Of a stretch of 64,000 bases of DNA, positions 33,201-45,904 are shown piece by piece. Origin of the DNA: Sycon ciliatum. Lineage: Eukaryota; Porifera; Calcarea; Leucosolenida; Sycettidae. Position 1 is the first letter of the stretch. Every line of letters begins with the position of its first letter. The notes beneath the pieces are model-generated. The model made no database searches. It was not told the origin of the DNA and saw nothing but the letters and a program-made list of their open reading frames with translations. Location: the NCBI RefSeq assembly GCF_964019385.1, contig NC_088655.1, positions 6,666,658 to 6,730,657 on the forward strand. Reading direction: 5' to 3'. A program made the position numbers and the translations under genes.

Positions 33201-34750
33201 ATCCCAGTATTTACCTATACACCATGCAATCCCAGTATTTACCTAAACACCATGCAATCCCAGTATTTACCTACACACCATGCAATCCCAGTATTTACCT
33301 ATACACCATGCAATCCCAGTATTTACCTATACACCATGCAATCCCAGTATTTACCTATACACCATGCAATCCCAGTATTTACCTACACACCATGCAATCC
33401 CAGTATTTACCTATACAACATGCAATCCCAGTATTTACCTATACATCATGCAATCCCAGTATTTATCTATACACCATGCAATCCCAGTATTTACCTATAC
33501 ACCATGCAATCCCAGTATTTACCTACACACCATGCAATCCCAGTATTTACCTATACACCATGCAATCCCAGTATTTACCTACACACCATGCAATCCCAGT
33601 ATTTACCTACACACCATGCAATCCCAGTATTTACCTATGCAACATGCAATCCCAGTATTTACCTACACACCATGCAATCCCAGTATTTACCTACACACCA
33701 TGCAATCCCAGTATTTACCTACACACCATGCAATCCCAGTATTTACCTACACACCATGCAATCCCAGTATTTACCTATACAACATGCAATCCCAGTATTT
33801 ACCTACACACCATGCAATCCCAGTATTTACCTATACACCATGCAATCCCAGTATTTACCTACACACCATGCAATCCCAGTATTTACCTACACACCATGCA
33901 ATCCCAGTATTTACCTATGCAACATGCAATCCAAGTATTTACCTACACACCATGCAATCCCAGTATTTACCTATACACCATGCAATCCCAGTATTTACCT
34001 AAACACCATGCAATCCCAGTATTTACCTACACACCATGCAATCCCAGTATTTACCTATACACCATGCAATCCCAGTATTTACCTATACACCATGCAATCC
34101 CAGTATTTACCTATACACCATGCAATCCCAGTATTTACCTACACACCATGCAATCCCAGTATTTACCTATACAACATGCAATCCCAGTATTTACCTACAC
34201 ACCATGCAATCCCAGTATTTACCTATACACCATGCAATCCCAGTATTTACCTACACACCATGCAATCCCAGTATTTACCTACACACCATGCAATCCCAGT
34301 ATTTACCTATGCAACATGCAATCCAAGTATTTACCTACACACCATGCAATCCCAGTATTTACCTATACACCATGCAATCCCAGTATTTACCTAAACACCA
34401 TGCAATCCCAGTATTTACCTACACACCATGCAATCCCAGTATTTACCTATACACCATGCAATCCCAGTATTTACCTATACACCATGCAATCCCAGTATTT
34501 ACCTACACACCATGCAGTCCAAGTATTTACTTATACACCATGCAATCCCAGTATTTACCTATACACCATGCAATCCCAGTATTTACCTACACACCATGCA
34601 ATCCCAGTATTTACCTACACACCATGCAATCCCAGTATTTATCTACACACCATGCAATCCCAGTATTTACCTACGCACCATGCAATCCCAGTATTTACCT
34701 ACACACCATGCAAACCCAGTATTTACCTATACACCATGCAATCCCAGTAT
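30241..34750. repeat. 28-bp satellite, block 3 (about 161 units)
   Basis: Same unit. Internal duplications are marked by CTATGCAACATGCAATCC near 33164, 33920 and 34310 (offsets of about 756 and 392 bp, 27 and 14 units) and by AAACACGATTCAATCCC near 30668 and 32154. Confidence 0.98.
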
Positions 34751-34930
34751 TCTTTTTACCAGGCGTTGGCCATTCCCTGAATTCATAGAATTCTTTGTTT
34801 TGATTTCTTTTTTTCTTTTTCTTTTTAGGCAATCATTTTTTATAGCTATGTTTCGCGTCGTCCGCACGCATACGTTTTGACTTTTTTCGGAAAAAAAACA
34901 GTTTAGCGCATGCAAAAAAAAAAAAAAAAA
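34751..34930 (+). repeat. Poly(A)-ended spacer insertion, copy 2
   Basis: Almost identical to 30059-30240 (for example GCGTTGGCC for GCGTGGGCC), with the same left junction (CCCAGTAT) and the same A-run return to TTTACC. Confidence 0.9.
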
Positions 34931-37619
34931 TTTACCTATACACCATGCCATCCCAGTATTTACCTACACACCATGCAATCCCAGTATTTACCTATACACC
35001 ATGCAATCCCAGTATTTACCTACACACCATGCAATCCCAGTATTTACCTATACACCATGCAATCCCAGTATTTACCTATACACCATGCAATCCCAGTATT
35101 TACCTACACACCATGCATTCCCAGTATTTACCTACACACCATGCAATCCCAGTATTTACCTATACACCATGCAATCCCAGTATTTACCTACACACCATGC
35201 AATCCCAGTATTTACCTACACACCATGCAATCCCAGTATTTACCTATACAACATGCAATCCCAGTATTTACCTATACAACATGCAATCCCAGTATTTACC
35301 TACACACCATGCAATCCCAGTATTTACCTATACACCATGCAATCCCAGTATTTACCTACACACCATGCATTCCCAGTATTTACCTACACACCATGCAATC
35401 CCAGTATTTACCTATACACCATGCAATCCCAGTATTTACCTACACACCATGCAATCCCAGTATTTACCTACACACCATGCAATTCCAGTATTTACCTATA
35501 CAACATGCAATCCCAGTATTTACCTATACAACATGCAATCCCAGTATTTACCTACACACCATGCAATCCCAGTATTTACCTATACACCATGCAATCCCAG
35601 TATTTACCTACACACCATGCAATCCCAGTATTTACCTACACACCATGCATTCCCAGTATTTACCTATACGCCATGCAATCCCAGTATTTACCTAAACACG
35701 ATTCAATCCCAGTATTTACCTACACACCATGCAATCCAAGTATTTACCAATACACCATGCAATCCCAGTATTTACGTACACACCATGCAATCCCAGTATT
35801 TATCTATACACCATGCCATCCCAGTATTTACCTATACTCCATGCAATCCCAGTATTTACCTAAACACCATGCAATCCCAGTATTTACCTAAACACCATGC
35901 AATCCCAGTATTTACCTACACACCATGCAATCCCAGTATTTACCTATACACCATGCAATCCCAGTATTTACCTACACACCATGCAATCCCAGTATTTACC
36001 TACACACCATCAATCCCAGTATTTACCTATACACCATGCAATCCCTGTATTTACCTACACACCATGCAATCCCAGTATTTACCTATACACCATGCAATCC
36101 CAGTATTTACCTATACGCCATGCAATCCCAGTATTTACCTACACACCATGCAATCCCAGTATTTACCTACACACCATGCAATCCCAGTATTTACCTACAC
36201 ACCATGCAATCCCAGTATTTACCTAAACACCATGCAATCCCAGTATTTACTTACACACCATGCAATCCCAGTATTTACCTACACACCGTACAATCCCAGT
36301 ATTTACCTATACATCATGCAATCCCAGTATTTACCTTTACATCATGCAATCACAGTATTTACCTACACACCATGCAATCCCAGTATTTACCTATACACAA
36401 AGCAATCCCAGTATTTACCTACACACCATGCAATCCCAGTATTTACCCATACACCATGCAATCCCAGTATTTACCTATACACCATGCAATCCCAGTATTT
36501 ACCTACACACCATGCAATCCCAGTGTTTACCCATACACCATGCAATCCCAGTATTTACCTTTACACCATGCAATCCCAGTATTTACGTACACACCATGCA
36601 ATTCCAGTATTTATCTATACACCATGCAATCCCAGTATTTACCTAAGCACCATGCAATCCCAGTATTTACCTACACACCATGCAATCCCAGTATTTACCT
36701 AAACACCATGCAATCCTAGTATTTACCTACTCACCATACAATCCCAGTATTTACCTACACACCATGCAATCCCAGTATTTACCTATACACCATGCAATCC
36801 CAGTATTTACCTATACATCATGCAATCCCAGTATTTACCTACACACCATGCAATCCCAGTATTTACCTACACACCATGCAATCCCAGTATTTACCTATAC
36901 ACCATGCAATCCCAGTATTTACCTATACACCATGCAATCCCAGTATTTACCTATACACCATGCAATCCCAGTATTTACCTACACACCATGCAATCCCAGT
37001 ATTTACCTACACATCATGCAATCCCAGTATTTACCTATACACCATGCAATCCCAGTATATACCTATACACCATGCAATCCCAGTATTTACCTACACACCA
37101 TGCAATCCCAGTATTTACCTACACACCATGCAATCCCAGTATTTACCCATACACCATGCAATCCCAGTATTTACCTACACACCATGCAATCCCAGTATTT
37201 ACCTACACACCATGCAATCCCAGTATTTACCTACACACCATGCAATCCCAGTATTTACCTATACAACATGCAATCCCAGTATTTACCTACACACCATGCA
37301 ATCCCAGTATTTACCTATACACCATGCAATCCCAGTATTTACCTATACACCATGCAATCCCAGTATTTACCTACACACCATGCAATCCAAGTATTTACTT
37401 ATACACCATGCAATCCCAGTATTTACCTATACACCATGCAATCCCAGTATTTACCTACACACCATGCAATCCCAGTATTTACCTTCACACCATGCAATCC
37501 CAGTATTTATCTACACACCATGCAATCCCAGTATTTACCTACGCACCATGCAATCCCAGTATTTACCTACACACCATGCAAACCCAGTATTTACCTATAC
37601 ACCATGCAATCCCAGTATT
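34931..37619. repeat. 28-bp satellite, block 4 (about 96 units)
   Basis: Its first roughly 2.1 kb is repeated in block 5 at a constant offset of about 2,840 bp (landmarks: ACACGATTCAATCCC near 35696 and 38536; ACACCGTACAATCCC near 36283 and 39123; CTCACCATACAATCCC near 36729 and 39569). Confidence 0.98.
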
Positions 37620-37799
37620 CTTTTTACCAGGCGTTGGCCATTCCCTGAATTCATAGAATTCTTTGTTTTGATTTCTTTTTTTCTTTTTCTTTTTAGGCAA
37701 TCATTTTTTATAGCTATGTTTCGCGTCGTCCGCACGCATACGTTTTGACTTTTTTCGGAAAAAAAACAGTTTAGCGCATGCAAAAAAAAAAAAAAAAAA
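37620..37799 (+). repeat. Poly(A)-ended spacer insertion, copy 3
   Basis: Matches copy 2 almost base for base. With its neighbouring satellite units it is part of the about 2.84-kb higher-order duplication. Confidence 0.9.
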
Positions 37800-40700
37800 T
37801 TTACCTACACACCATGCAATCCCAGTATTTACCTATACACCATGCAATCCCAGTATTTACCTACACACCATGCAATCCCAGTATTTACCTATACACCATG
37901 CAATCCCAGTATTTACCTATACACCATGCAATCCCAGTATTTACCTACACACCATGCATTCCCAGTATTTACCTACACACCATGCAATCCCAGTATTTAC
38001 CTATACACCATGCAATCCCAGTATTTACCTACACACCATGCAATCCCAGTATTTACCTACACACCATGCAATCCCAGTATTTACCTATACAACATGCAAT
38101 CCCAGTATTTACCTATACAACATGCAATCCCAGTATTTACCTACACACCATGCAATCCCAGTATTTACCTATACACCATGCAATCCCAGTATTTACCTAC
38201 ACACCATGCATTCCCAGTATTTACCTACACACCATGCAATCCCAGTATTTACCTATACACCATGCAATCCCAGTATTTACCTACACACCATGCAATCCCA
38301 GTATTTACCTACACACCATGCAATCCCAGCATTTACCTATACAACATGCAATCCCAGTATTTACCTATACAACATGCAATCCCAGTATTTACCTACACAC
38401 CATGCAATCCCAGTATTTACCTATACACCATGCAATCCCAGTATTTACCTACACACCATGCAATCCCAGTATTTACCTACACACCATGCATTCCCAGTAT
38501 TTACCTATACGCCATGCAATCCCAGTATTTACCTAAACACGATTCAATCCCAGTATTTACCTACACACCATGCAATCCAAGTATTTACCAATACACCATG
38601 CAATCCCAGTATTTACGTACACACCATGCAATCCCAGTATTTATCTATACACCATGCCATCCCAGTATTTACCTATACTCCATGCAATCCCAGTATTTAC
38701 CTAAACACCATGCAATCCCAGTATTTACCTAAACACCATGCAATCCCAGTATTTACCTACACACCATGCAATCCCAGTATTTACCTATACACCATGCAAT
38801 CCCAGTATTTACCTACACACCATGCAATCCCAGTATTTACCTACACACCATGCAATCCCAGTATTTACCTATACACCATGCAATCCCTGTATTTACCTAC
38901 ACACCATGCAATCCCAGTATTTACCTATACACCATGCAATCCCAGTATTTACCTATACGCCATGCAATCCCAGTATTTACCTACACACCATGCAATCCCA
39001 GTATTTACCTACACACCATGCAATCCCAGTATTTACCTACACACCATGCAATCCCAGTATTTACCTAAACACCATGCAATCCCAGTATTTACTTACACAC
39101 CATGCAATCCCAGTATTTACCTACACACCGTACAATCCCAGTATTTACCTATACATCATGCAATCCCAGTATTTACATTTACATCATGCAATCGCAGTAT
39201 TTACCTACACACCATGCAATCCCAGTATTTACCTATACACAAAGCAATCCCAGTATTTACCTACACACCATGCAATCCCAGTATTTACCCATACACCATG
39301 CAATCCCAGTATTTACCTATACACCATGCAATCCCAGTATTTACCTACACACCATGCAATCCCAGTGTTTACCCATACACCATGCAATCCCAGTATTTAC
39401 CTTTACACCATGCAATCCCAGTATTTACGTACACACCATGCAATTCCAGTATTTATCTATACACCATGCAATCCCAGTATTTACCTAAGCACCATGCAAT
39501 CCCAGTATTTACCTACACACCATGCAATCCCAGTATTTACCTAAACACCATGCAATCCTAGTATTTACCTACTCACCATACAATCCCAGTATTTACCTAC
39601 ACACCATGCAATCCCAGTATTTACCTATACACCATGCAATCCCAGTATTTACCTATACATCATGCAATCCCAGTATTTACCTACACACCATGCAATCCCA
39701 GTATTTACCTACACACCATGCAATCCCAGTATTTACCTATACACCATGCAATCCCAGTATTTACCTATACACCATGCAATCCCAGTATTTACCTATACAC
39801 CATGCAATCCCAGTATTTACCTACACACCATGCAATCCCAGTATTTACCTACACATCATGCAATCCCAGTATTTACCTATACACCATGCAATCCCAGTAT
39901 ATACCTATACACCATGCAATCCCAGTATTTACCTACACACCATGCAATCCCAGTATTTACCTAAACACCATGCAATCCCAGTATTTACCTTTACATCATG
40001 CAATCCCAGTATTTACCTATACACCATGCAATCCCAGTATTTACCTAAACACCATGCAATCCCAGTATTTACTTACACACCATGCAATCCGAGTATTTAC
40101 CTACACACCATGCAATCCCAGTATTCACCTACACACCATGCAATCCCAGTATATACCTAAACACCATGCAATCCCAGTATTTACCTACACACCATGCAAT
40201 CCCAGTATTTACCTTTACACCATGCAATCCCAGTATTTACCTACACACCATGCAATCCAAGTATTTACCTACACACCATGCAATCCCAGTATTTACCTAC
40301 ACACCATGCAATCCCAGTATTTACCTATACACCATGCAATCCCAGTATTTACCTACACACCATGCAATCCCAGTATTTACCTGCACACCATGCAATCCCA
40401 GTATTTACCTATACACCATGCAATCCCAGTATTTACCTACACACCATGCAATCCCAGTATTTACCTACACACCATGCAATCCCAGTATTTACCTGAACAC
40501 CATGCAATCCCAGTATTTACCTAAACACCATGCAATCCCAGTATTTACCTATACACCATGCAATCCCAGTATTTACCTACACACCATGCAACCCCAGTAT
40601 TTACCTACACACCATGCAATCCCAGTATTTACCTACACACCATGCAATCCCAGTATTTACCTATACACCATGCAATCCCAGTATTTACCTAAACACCATG

Positions 40701-41517
40701 CAATCCCAGTATTTACCTATACACCATGCAATCTCAGTATTTACCTACACACCATGCAATCCCAGTATTTACCTATACACCATGCAATCCCAGTATTTAC
40801 CTACACACCATGCAATCCCAGTATTTACCTATACACCATGCAATCCCAGTATTTACCTACACACCATGCAATCCCAGTATTTACCTACACACCATGCAAT
40901 CCCAGTATTTACGTACACACCATGCAATCCCAGTATTTACCTATACACCATGCAATCCCAGTATTTACCTACACACCATGCAATCCCAGTATTTACCTAT
41001 ACACCATGCAATCCCTGTATTTACCTACTCACCATGCAATCCCAGTATTTACCTATCAACCATGCAATCCCAGTATTTACCTACACACCATGCAATCCCA
41101 GTATTTACCTACACACCATGCAATCCCAGTATTTACCTACACACCATGCAATCCCAGTATTTACCTATACACCATGCAATCCCAGTATTTACCTACACAC
41201 CATGCAATCCCAGTATTTACCTACACACCATGCAATCCCAGTATTTACGTACACACCATGCAATCCCAGTATTTACCTATACACCATGCAATCCCAGTAT
41301 TTACCTACACACCATGCAATCCCAGTATTTACCTATACACCATGCAATCCCAGTTTTTACCTATACACCATGCAATCCCAGTATTTTCCTACACACCATG
41401 CAATCCCAGTATTTACCTACACACCATGCAATCCCAGTATTTACCTACACACCATGCAATCCCAGTATTTACCTACACACCATGCAATCCCAGTATTTAC
41501 CTACACACCATGCAATC
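37800..41517. repeat. 28-bp satellite, block 5 (about 132 units)
   Basis: Same unit; ends 53 bases before the splice acceptor of the ankyrin exon at 41571. A continuous frame across the border (40082-41872) fuses satellite with the exon, which is an artefact of the stop-free unit. Confidence 0.98.
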
Positions 41518-41570
41518 TTACCATGTACAAGTAGACATTGCTTTTCCATGTGCTTATGTTTGTACTGTAG

Positions 41571-41836
41571 CAATGGAAACAGTTTCTGAAGAGGAGAGTA
41601 AGGACAAGTATCGACCACCAGGTCTGGCTGAGTGCTGTGATCACTACTTCTCAACCAATGCACCTCATCCAGACCTGGTGAGAGCATGTGAAGATGACGA
41701 CGTGGAACAAGTCCGACACACAGTGAATATCGGCACTCCAACTGACCCTGTGACTAGACCGGATCTCTTGGAACAAGTGCCGGAGTCATACTTTACCATT
41801 GCATATTATGCTACGCGAATTCCCATGACAGTGATG
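41571..41836 (+). CDS. Ankyrin-repeat gene, exon 2
   Basis: Acceptor TGTTTGTACTGTAG precedes CA-ATG, and the exon ends ATG/GTAAGT at 41836 in phase 0. It encodes METVSEEESKDKYRPPGLAE and continues CCDHYFSTNAPHPDLVRACE to the end PMTVM (88 codons). HPDLVRACEDDDVEQVRHTV is a degenerate first ankyrin repeat (leucine and alanine positions fit), and SYFTIAYYATRIPMTVM leads into the next repeat, completed in exon 3. Ankyrin repeats bind partner proteins; the partner here is unknown. If exon 1 at 22289 is wrong, the ATG at 41573 could be the start, with a spliced 5' UTR. The only codon-rich, non-repeat sequence in this neighbourhood. Confidence 0.75.
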
Positions 41837-42615
41837 GTAAGTCAGAAGTATCTCCTCCATCCCCTCAAATAAATGATGCTTTGCCAGTGTCGCACCAAAG
41901 CAATTTTCACCTCTCAAACTATGTACAACTTGCAATTAATTTCAACGACTTTTAGCGGTGCATTAGTTTAGGGCTGCAATGGGTAGGGGTTTTGTCGGGT
42001 AACGGGTCTGGGTATTTTATCCGGGTAGCGCGGGTACCCTATCGGGTATTTTTGACACAGTTTGTACTGTGAGTGTGCACTTGCGCTACATAGAAATTGT
42101 ACAGCAGCATGTACATGTAGCCATGCTATTTACATGCACCGTTGCAAAAACACTGTACTCCAACCACCCGATCGGGTTCTCAGGAGAAAAATGGATACCC
42201 TACTACTTCCTTCGGAAAAAAACCTTGTTACTTTTTCACATGACTATTCAAGGAGTTACTGAACTCAACAAACGTTTTCTTTTGGAAGAGAAACACTTCA
42301 ACACATTCAATCCACATATCTACAATATCTACAGGATCGATTAGTGGGAGTAGAGTGTCAGTCTGGGTCGCCATCGCTCAACTCATCACCGCTGAAACCG
42401 TTCCAAGTGGCAGGTCGATTAACGCCGTATGTCATGAAGCTTCTCTGCGCCTCTGATCGTCTTTGCTGTTACCTGGATGCCTTCTCCAACATCGCGGCAG
42501 AGACCACGGTAGCGCTGCAGCGATGGTACCCATTACCGCCCGAGCTCTTGCTCGAGGATGCCCCGGAACAACCAACACGGGCACGCCAAACATTTCAAAT
42601 TTCCTCCGAGGGATA

Positions 42616-42882
42616 TCATAGTCGTACCAGCACTTCCCGGCTGCTGCGATCATATCTCGCCTTCTCCTTTGCCACCAAGGACACATCGTCGAAGCTGCTA
42701 GAAAAGGCGAGATCATCCACGTTTAGGTCTAGGCTCTGCAGCGGCTGAACGACTTCTATTTTGAACTTGTTCATCTTGATCTGCTGCGCGACGTGACGAT
42801 TGTCACATCTCTGCGTTTTGGAGTTTTGACATCTTGCCGACTTGTTGGCATGCAGACAGGCGTTTCGGGGATGACAAATCAT
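42616..42882 (-). CDS. Unrecognised coding fragment, related to 43643-43915
   Basis: The minus-strand frame (88 codons) contains KIEVVQPLQSLDLNVDDLAF then SSSFDDVSLVAKEKARYD. It aligns with the plus-strand fragment at 43643: VVQP-Q---D-NVD-LAF---S--DVS-VA are shared. Two diverged copies conserved at protein level indicate a real family, perhaps carried by the surrounding DNA transposon. I do not recognise the family. Confidence 0.4.
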   Translation of the reverse strand: MICHPRNACLHANKSARCQNSKTQRCDNRHVAQQIKMNKFKIEVVQPLQSLDLNVDDLAFSSSFDDVSLVAKEKARYDRSSREVLVRL

Positions 42883-43213
42883 TCAAAACGCTAGCTGGTA
42901 TTGCTATTCATTTTCCACTCTTCTTGCTCTTTGGTACCATTGTCCAGCTTTCTCAAGTTTGGAACTTAAAAATAGCTACGACGAGCAGTGAGCGCAGTGC
43001 TTTTCTTCCCATTGCGCCTGATGGACGAAAAATGAAAAAAACCATGTTCGCTTTGCTTTCTTCGCAGCGTCGACACCCTTGATCTGCGACGACTGTCGGC
43101 TCTCCAAAATATGAATCATGCTTTCCTACGATTCAGAAATGTCATGCCAGTGTTTCAGGCTAACAGAACGAGAGAGAGAGAGAGAGAGAGAAAATAACAG
43201 CAGCGAAAAATAA

Positions 43214-43290
43214 TGAAAAAGTCACGAAGTTTTTTGCTTCCGGAGGAAGTACTTCCTCCGTATACAAAAACTTCGTGACTTTTTTTAACA
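43214..43290. repeat. Imperfect palindrome at the left end of the nested element
   Basis: AAAAGTCACGAAGTTTTTTG, then TTCCGGAGGAAGTACTTCC, then the complement CAAAAACTTCGTGACTTTTT: a second, inverted partial copy of the element's end abuts the true end at 43248. Confidence 0.8.
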
Positions 43291-44208
43291 GTGTTTTTGA
43301 GCAAAAACCTGCTCAACGAACGGCGCCAGAGGCTGTCATCGACAACCCACGTCCATGTCGAGGTTTGTTTGGTTGATCCCGAAGAAATTCTCCACGGGCA
43401 CCCTGCGTGTGAGGACGTTGCCGACAGAAACTCAAGAGTCATATGAAAAAATCTAACACGTACTTGCTCGAAACTGACACAGTGACGAAGTGTGGCTCGT
43501 GGCTGGAACACGGAGTCACGCGGCACTCGCTGCCCTGAAACTGGCCAGGCTCGTACTTGCGGTGCGCGGCCCCATAGATCTACGCGGCGTGAGAACATAG
43601 ATGTGTTTCGCTCGCACTGCAAGATGAAACATTTCAGTCGTCGTGCAACCAGCGCAGACTCAGGATCAGAATGTCGATGGCCTGGCTTTCTTCGCCTCTC
43701 TCCAGTCAGACGTCTCCTTTGTCGCCCAGAGGAATTGCAGGGACCTCCTCGAAGCCATTGTAGAATGCTTGGGAGGATTATCCTGGCAAAAAAATGCGAA
43801 GCGTGTGGATGTGCTTGTACGACTTGTTTCACGGCATAATGAAGGTCGCGGGTTGGAACAACTGAACATAGTCGACACCGATTCGTACACAGTTCTAGAA
43901 ATGAAGAGGACGTAGCCAAAGTCCAGCGTCGGATCATCACTGCAGGTGACAAGAATCCGAACGAAATGCGAGCGCAAGCAGCGACTGTTGGCGGTGCGGA
44001 GTCGGCGTTGTCAGGTGACAATTACATGAGCGACGAAGACTCTGAAAAAAACTCAATCTTATTCGTCTGAGTTGCTTTTTTCATTGTATATAGCTTGTAA
44101 ACAGGTTAGACAATGCCACAAGTGTTAGTTCAAGTCAAACGGAACAATTCCAGAGCTGTGCGCAGCTTTAAAAAAAGTCACGAAGTTTTTTGTATACGGA
44201 GGAAGTAC
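43248..44208. mobile_element. Nested TIR element, 961 bp
   Basis: The terminal repeat GTACTTCCTCCGTATACAAA, then AAACTTCGTGACTTTTTTTAA, is found at both ends in inverted orientation (about 40 bp, near-perfect). It lies within the hAT-like element and contains the coding fragment at 43643-43915. Superfamily not determined. Confidence 0.7.
43643..43915 (+). pseudogene. Unrecognised coding fragment in the nested TIR element
   Basis: MQPAQTQDQNVDGLAFFASL begins a 90-codon frame, continuing SDVSFVAQRNCRDLLEAIVE and ending near 43915. A second frame from about 43900 continues with EEDVAKVQRRIITAGDKNPN to an acidic end (SDEDSEKNSILFV, stop near 44070), so a frame change seems to split one protein. 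It is related to the minus-strand fragment at 42616-42882. It may be a transposon accessory protein; no catalytic motif is visible. Confidence 0.4.
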
Positions 44209-44252
44209 GGTTACAGGTAGCATGGGTACCCTACTACTCGTTGACACCTCTA

Positions 44253-44929
44253 CATGATTAGGTACATTCACAGTACATGTACATAGCCGCCAAAAATGTG
44301 CAACTCAACCATCGATTCTGTCCTGACAGAATTCAAAGTTGACATCATCTTTATGATACAAAGCATGTTGTACATGTCTCATCCTGTACCTGTGGAGGAC
44401 AAATAACATTATCATCCCATGTAATGTGTTAACAGACGGTGAATACGTCGTAAATCATTCGCTAGAGAATTATTGCCTCATACAATTTTGTCAGAACAGC
44501 ACTGTATCTGGAAGGTGCACACCTTTTAAACGGATGGTATACCTTTCGTTACAATCCTTATTTTCTGAGAAACAGAAATCAGATAGATAAAAATTACATA
44601 GAAAGACCAGAAGTGCATTCGCAATCACTTGAAGCGTCCTAGTCAAACAAATATTTGCACACAGCCCTGTAGGAAGAATAATGAGACCCTGGACTTCTAA
44701 ATTCATTTCCTTCTAGTCACATGCCATGATGGCTAACTTTACAACACACAAAGATACCAACGAATGTCTGATGTTCCATGGACCAGGATAGTGAGACAAT
44801 GAATTTTCAAGCTTTGAAAAGCTCACACCGCATGATCATGACTACCATCTGGAACACACAAGGGGCATAATACCCTTCGTAAGCAGAGCTTGAAGAGGCT
44901 TATGACCTAGTTGCTTTCACTCACATAGC
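44253..44929. other. Intron sequence, no gene recognised
   Basis: Only short frames; no element ends noticed. TTTCACTCACATAGCAACCG at about 44926 recurs near 48548. Confidence 0.4.
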
Positions 44930-44944
44930 AACCGGTTTGTACAT

Positions 44945-45356
44945 GGGGTAGTGGACAACCTGAGAATGTACTCACGAGTAGTGGTCTACCCGAGAATATA
45001 CTTGGGTAGTGGTCCACCAGAGAATGTACGTGGGTAGTGGTCTACCAGAGAATGTACGTGGCTAGTGGTCTACCAGAGAATGTACGTGGGTAGTGGTCTA
45101 CCAGAGAATGTACTTGGGTAGTGGTCTACCAGAGAATGTACGTGGGTAGTGGTCTACCAGAGAATGTACTTGGGTAGTGGTGTACCAGAGAATGTACGTG
45201 GGTAGTAGTCTACCAGAGAATGTACTTGGGTAGTGGTCTACCAGAGAATGTACTTGGGTAGTGGTCTACCAGAGAATGTACGTGGGTAGTAGTCTACCAG
45301 AGAATGTATGTGGCTAGTGGTCTACCAGAGAATGTACGTGGCTAGTGGTCAACCGA
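44945..45356. repeat. Second, unrelated 28-bp minisatellite (about 14 units)
   Basis: The unit is GTACGTGGGTAGTGGTCTAC then CAGAGAAT. GTACGTGG/GTACTTGG variants alternate. A single unit with the same left flank (CATAGCAACCGGT) lies at about 48558-48595. Confidence 0.95.
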
Positions 45357-45570
45357 AGAATTTACTCAGTGTACCATAACACCACACTAGCATCCATACC
45401 TTAGGAAAAAAAGGCAAGAAAGTAATAAAGAGCAAGCCGGCCAGCAAGAGAGATGTCAGTGCAAGACATGGGCAGAGATATGGCACGGTGTAGGTGACTG
45501 GGCAGCAGGGCAGCTCTTGAAAATCCGACTCCCTAAATTTCCAGCCACGACTGCTCAACCGGGCTGGGTA

Positions 45571-45904
45571 CCGTAATTCCGCGCATATAAGTCCATTGCC
45601 TTATATGTGAAACAATGCAGTTTGGGGATAAAATATCCAGTAAAACATGTTCGTGTTTTAGCCCATGGGTCAATATTCGAATTTTGACGGTTCCCGAAAA
45701 TGTACAAGTCTGTGGCCATAGTGGGTGTGCCATACTCTACTGATAAACTGCACTGACCTGCTGTACCATGGTAGGAAGAGTCCATATTGTGAAAAATTCT
45801 ACTTGACACACGAGTTGCATTTGTGTCTGTTTATCAGCCCCTGGGCATATAAACGGAGGTGGGCTTATATCCGGATACGTGGGCTTATATGCGCGGAATT
45901 ACGG
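45571..45904. mobile_element. MITE, 334 bp, TA-flanked
   Basis: Ends CCGTAATTCCGCGCATATAA in inverted orientation on both sides, flanked by TA (45569-45570, 45905-45906). Secondary internal repeats (CTTATAT, GGGCTTATAT) lie near the right end. Probably Tc1/mariner-related by its TA target. Confidence 0.8.

Larger units (their letters stand above)
41969..44252. mobile_element. hAT-like element, about 2.3 kb, with nested insertion
   Basis: The left end TAGGGCTGCAATGGGTAGGG and the reverse-strand right end TAGAGGTGTCAACGAGTAGT follow the hAT terminal pattern (T)AGxGxTGxxAACGGGTA; both continue into GGGTACCC. The flanks CATTAGTT and CATGATTA agree at 5 of 8 positions, a poor TSD. No hAT transposase (BED finger or hATC region) is recognised. 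Confidence 0.5.

Noticed and set aside
23608-41517. Satellite blocks as a CRISPR-like array
   Set aside because: 28-bp units abut directly, with no unique spacers between repeats; the host is eukaryotic and no cas genes are present.
23562-41872. Very long open frames (up to 717 codons) across the 28-bp satellite, one running into the ankyrin exon
   Set aside because: The satellite unit has no stop in any plus frame, so open frames arise automatically. The frame running into 41571-41836 ignores a good acceptor (TGTACTGTAG) directly before the exon.
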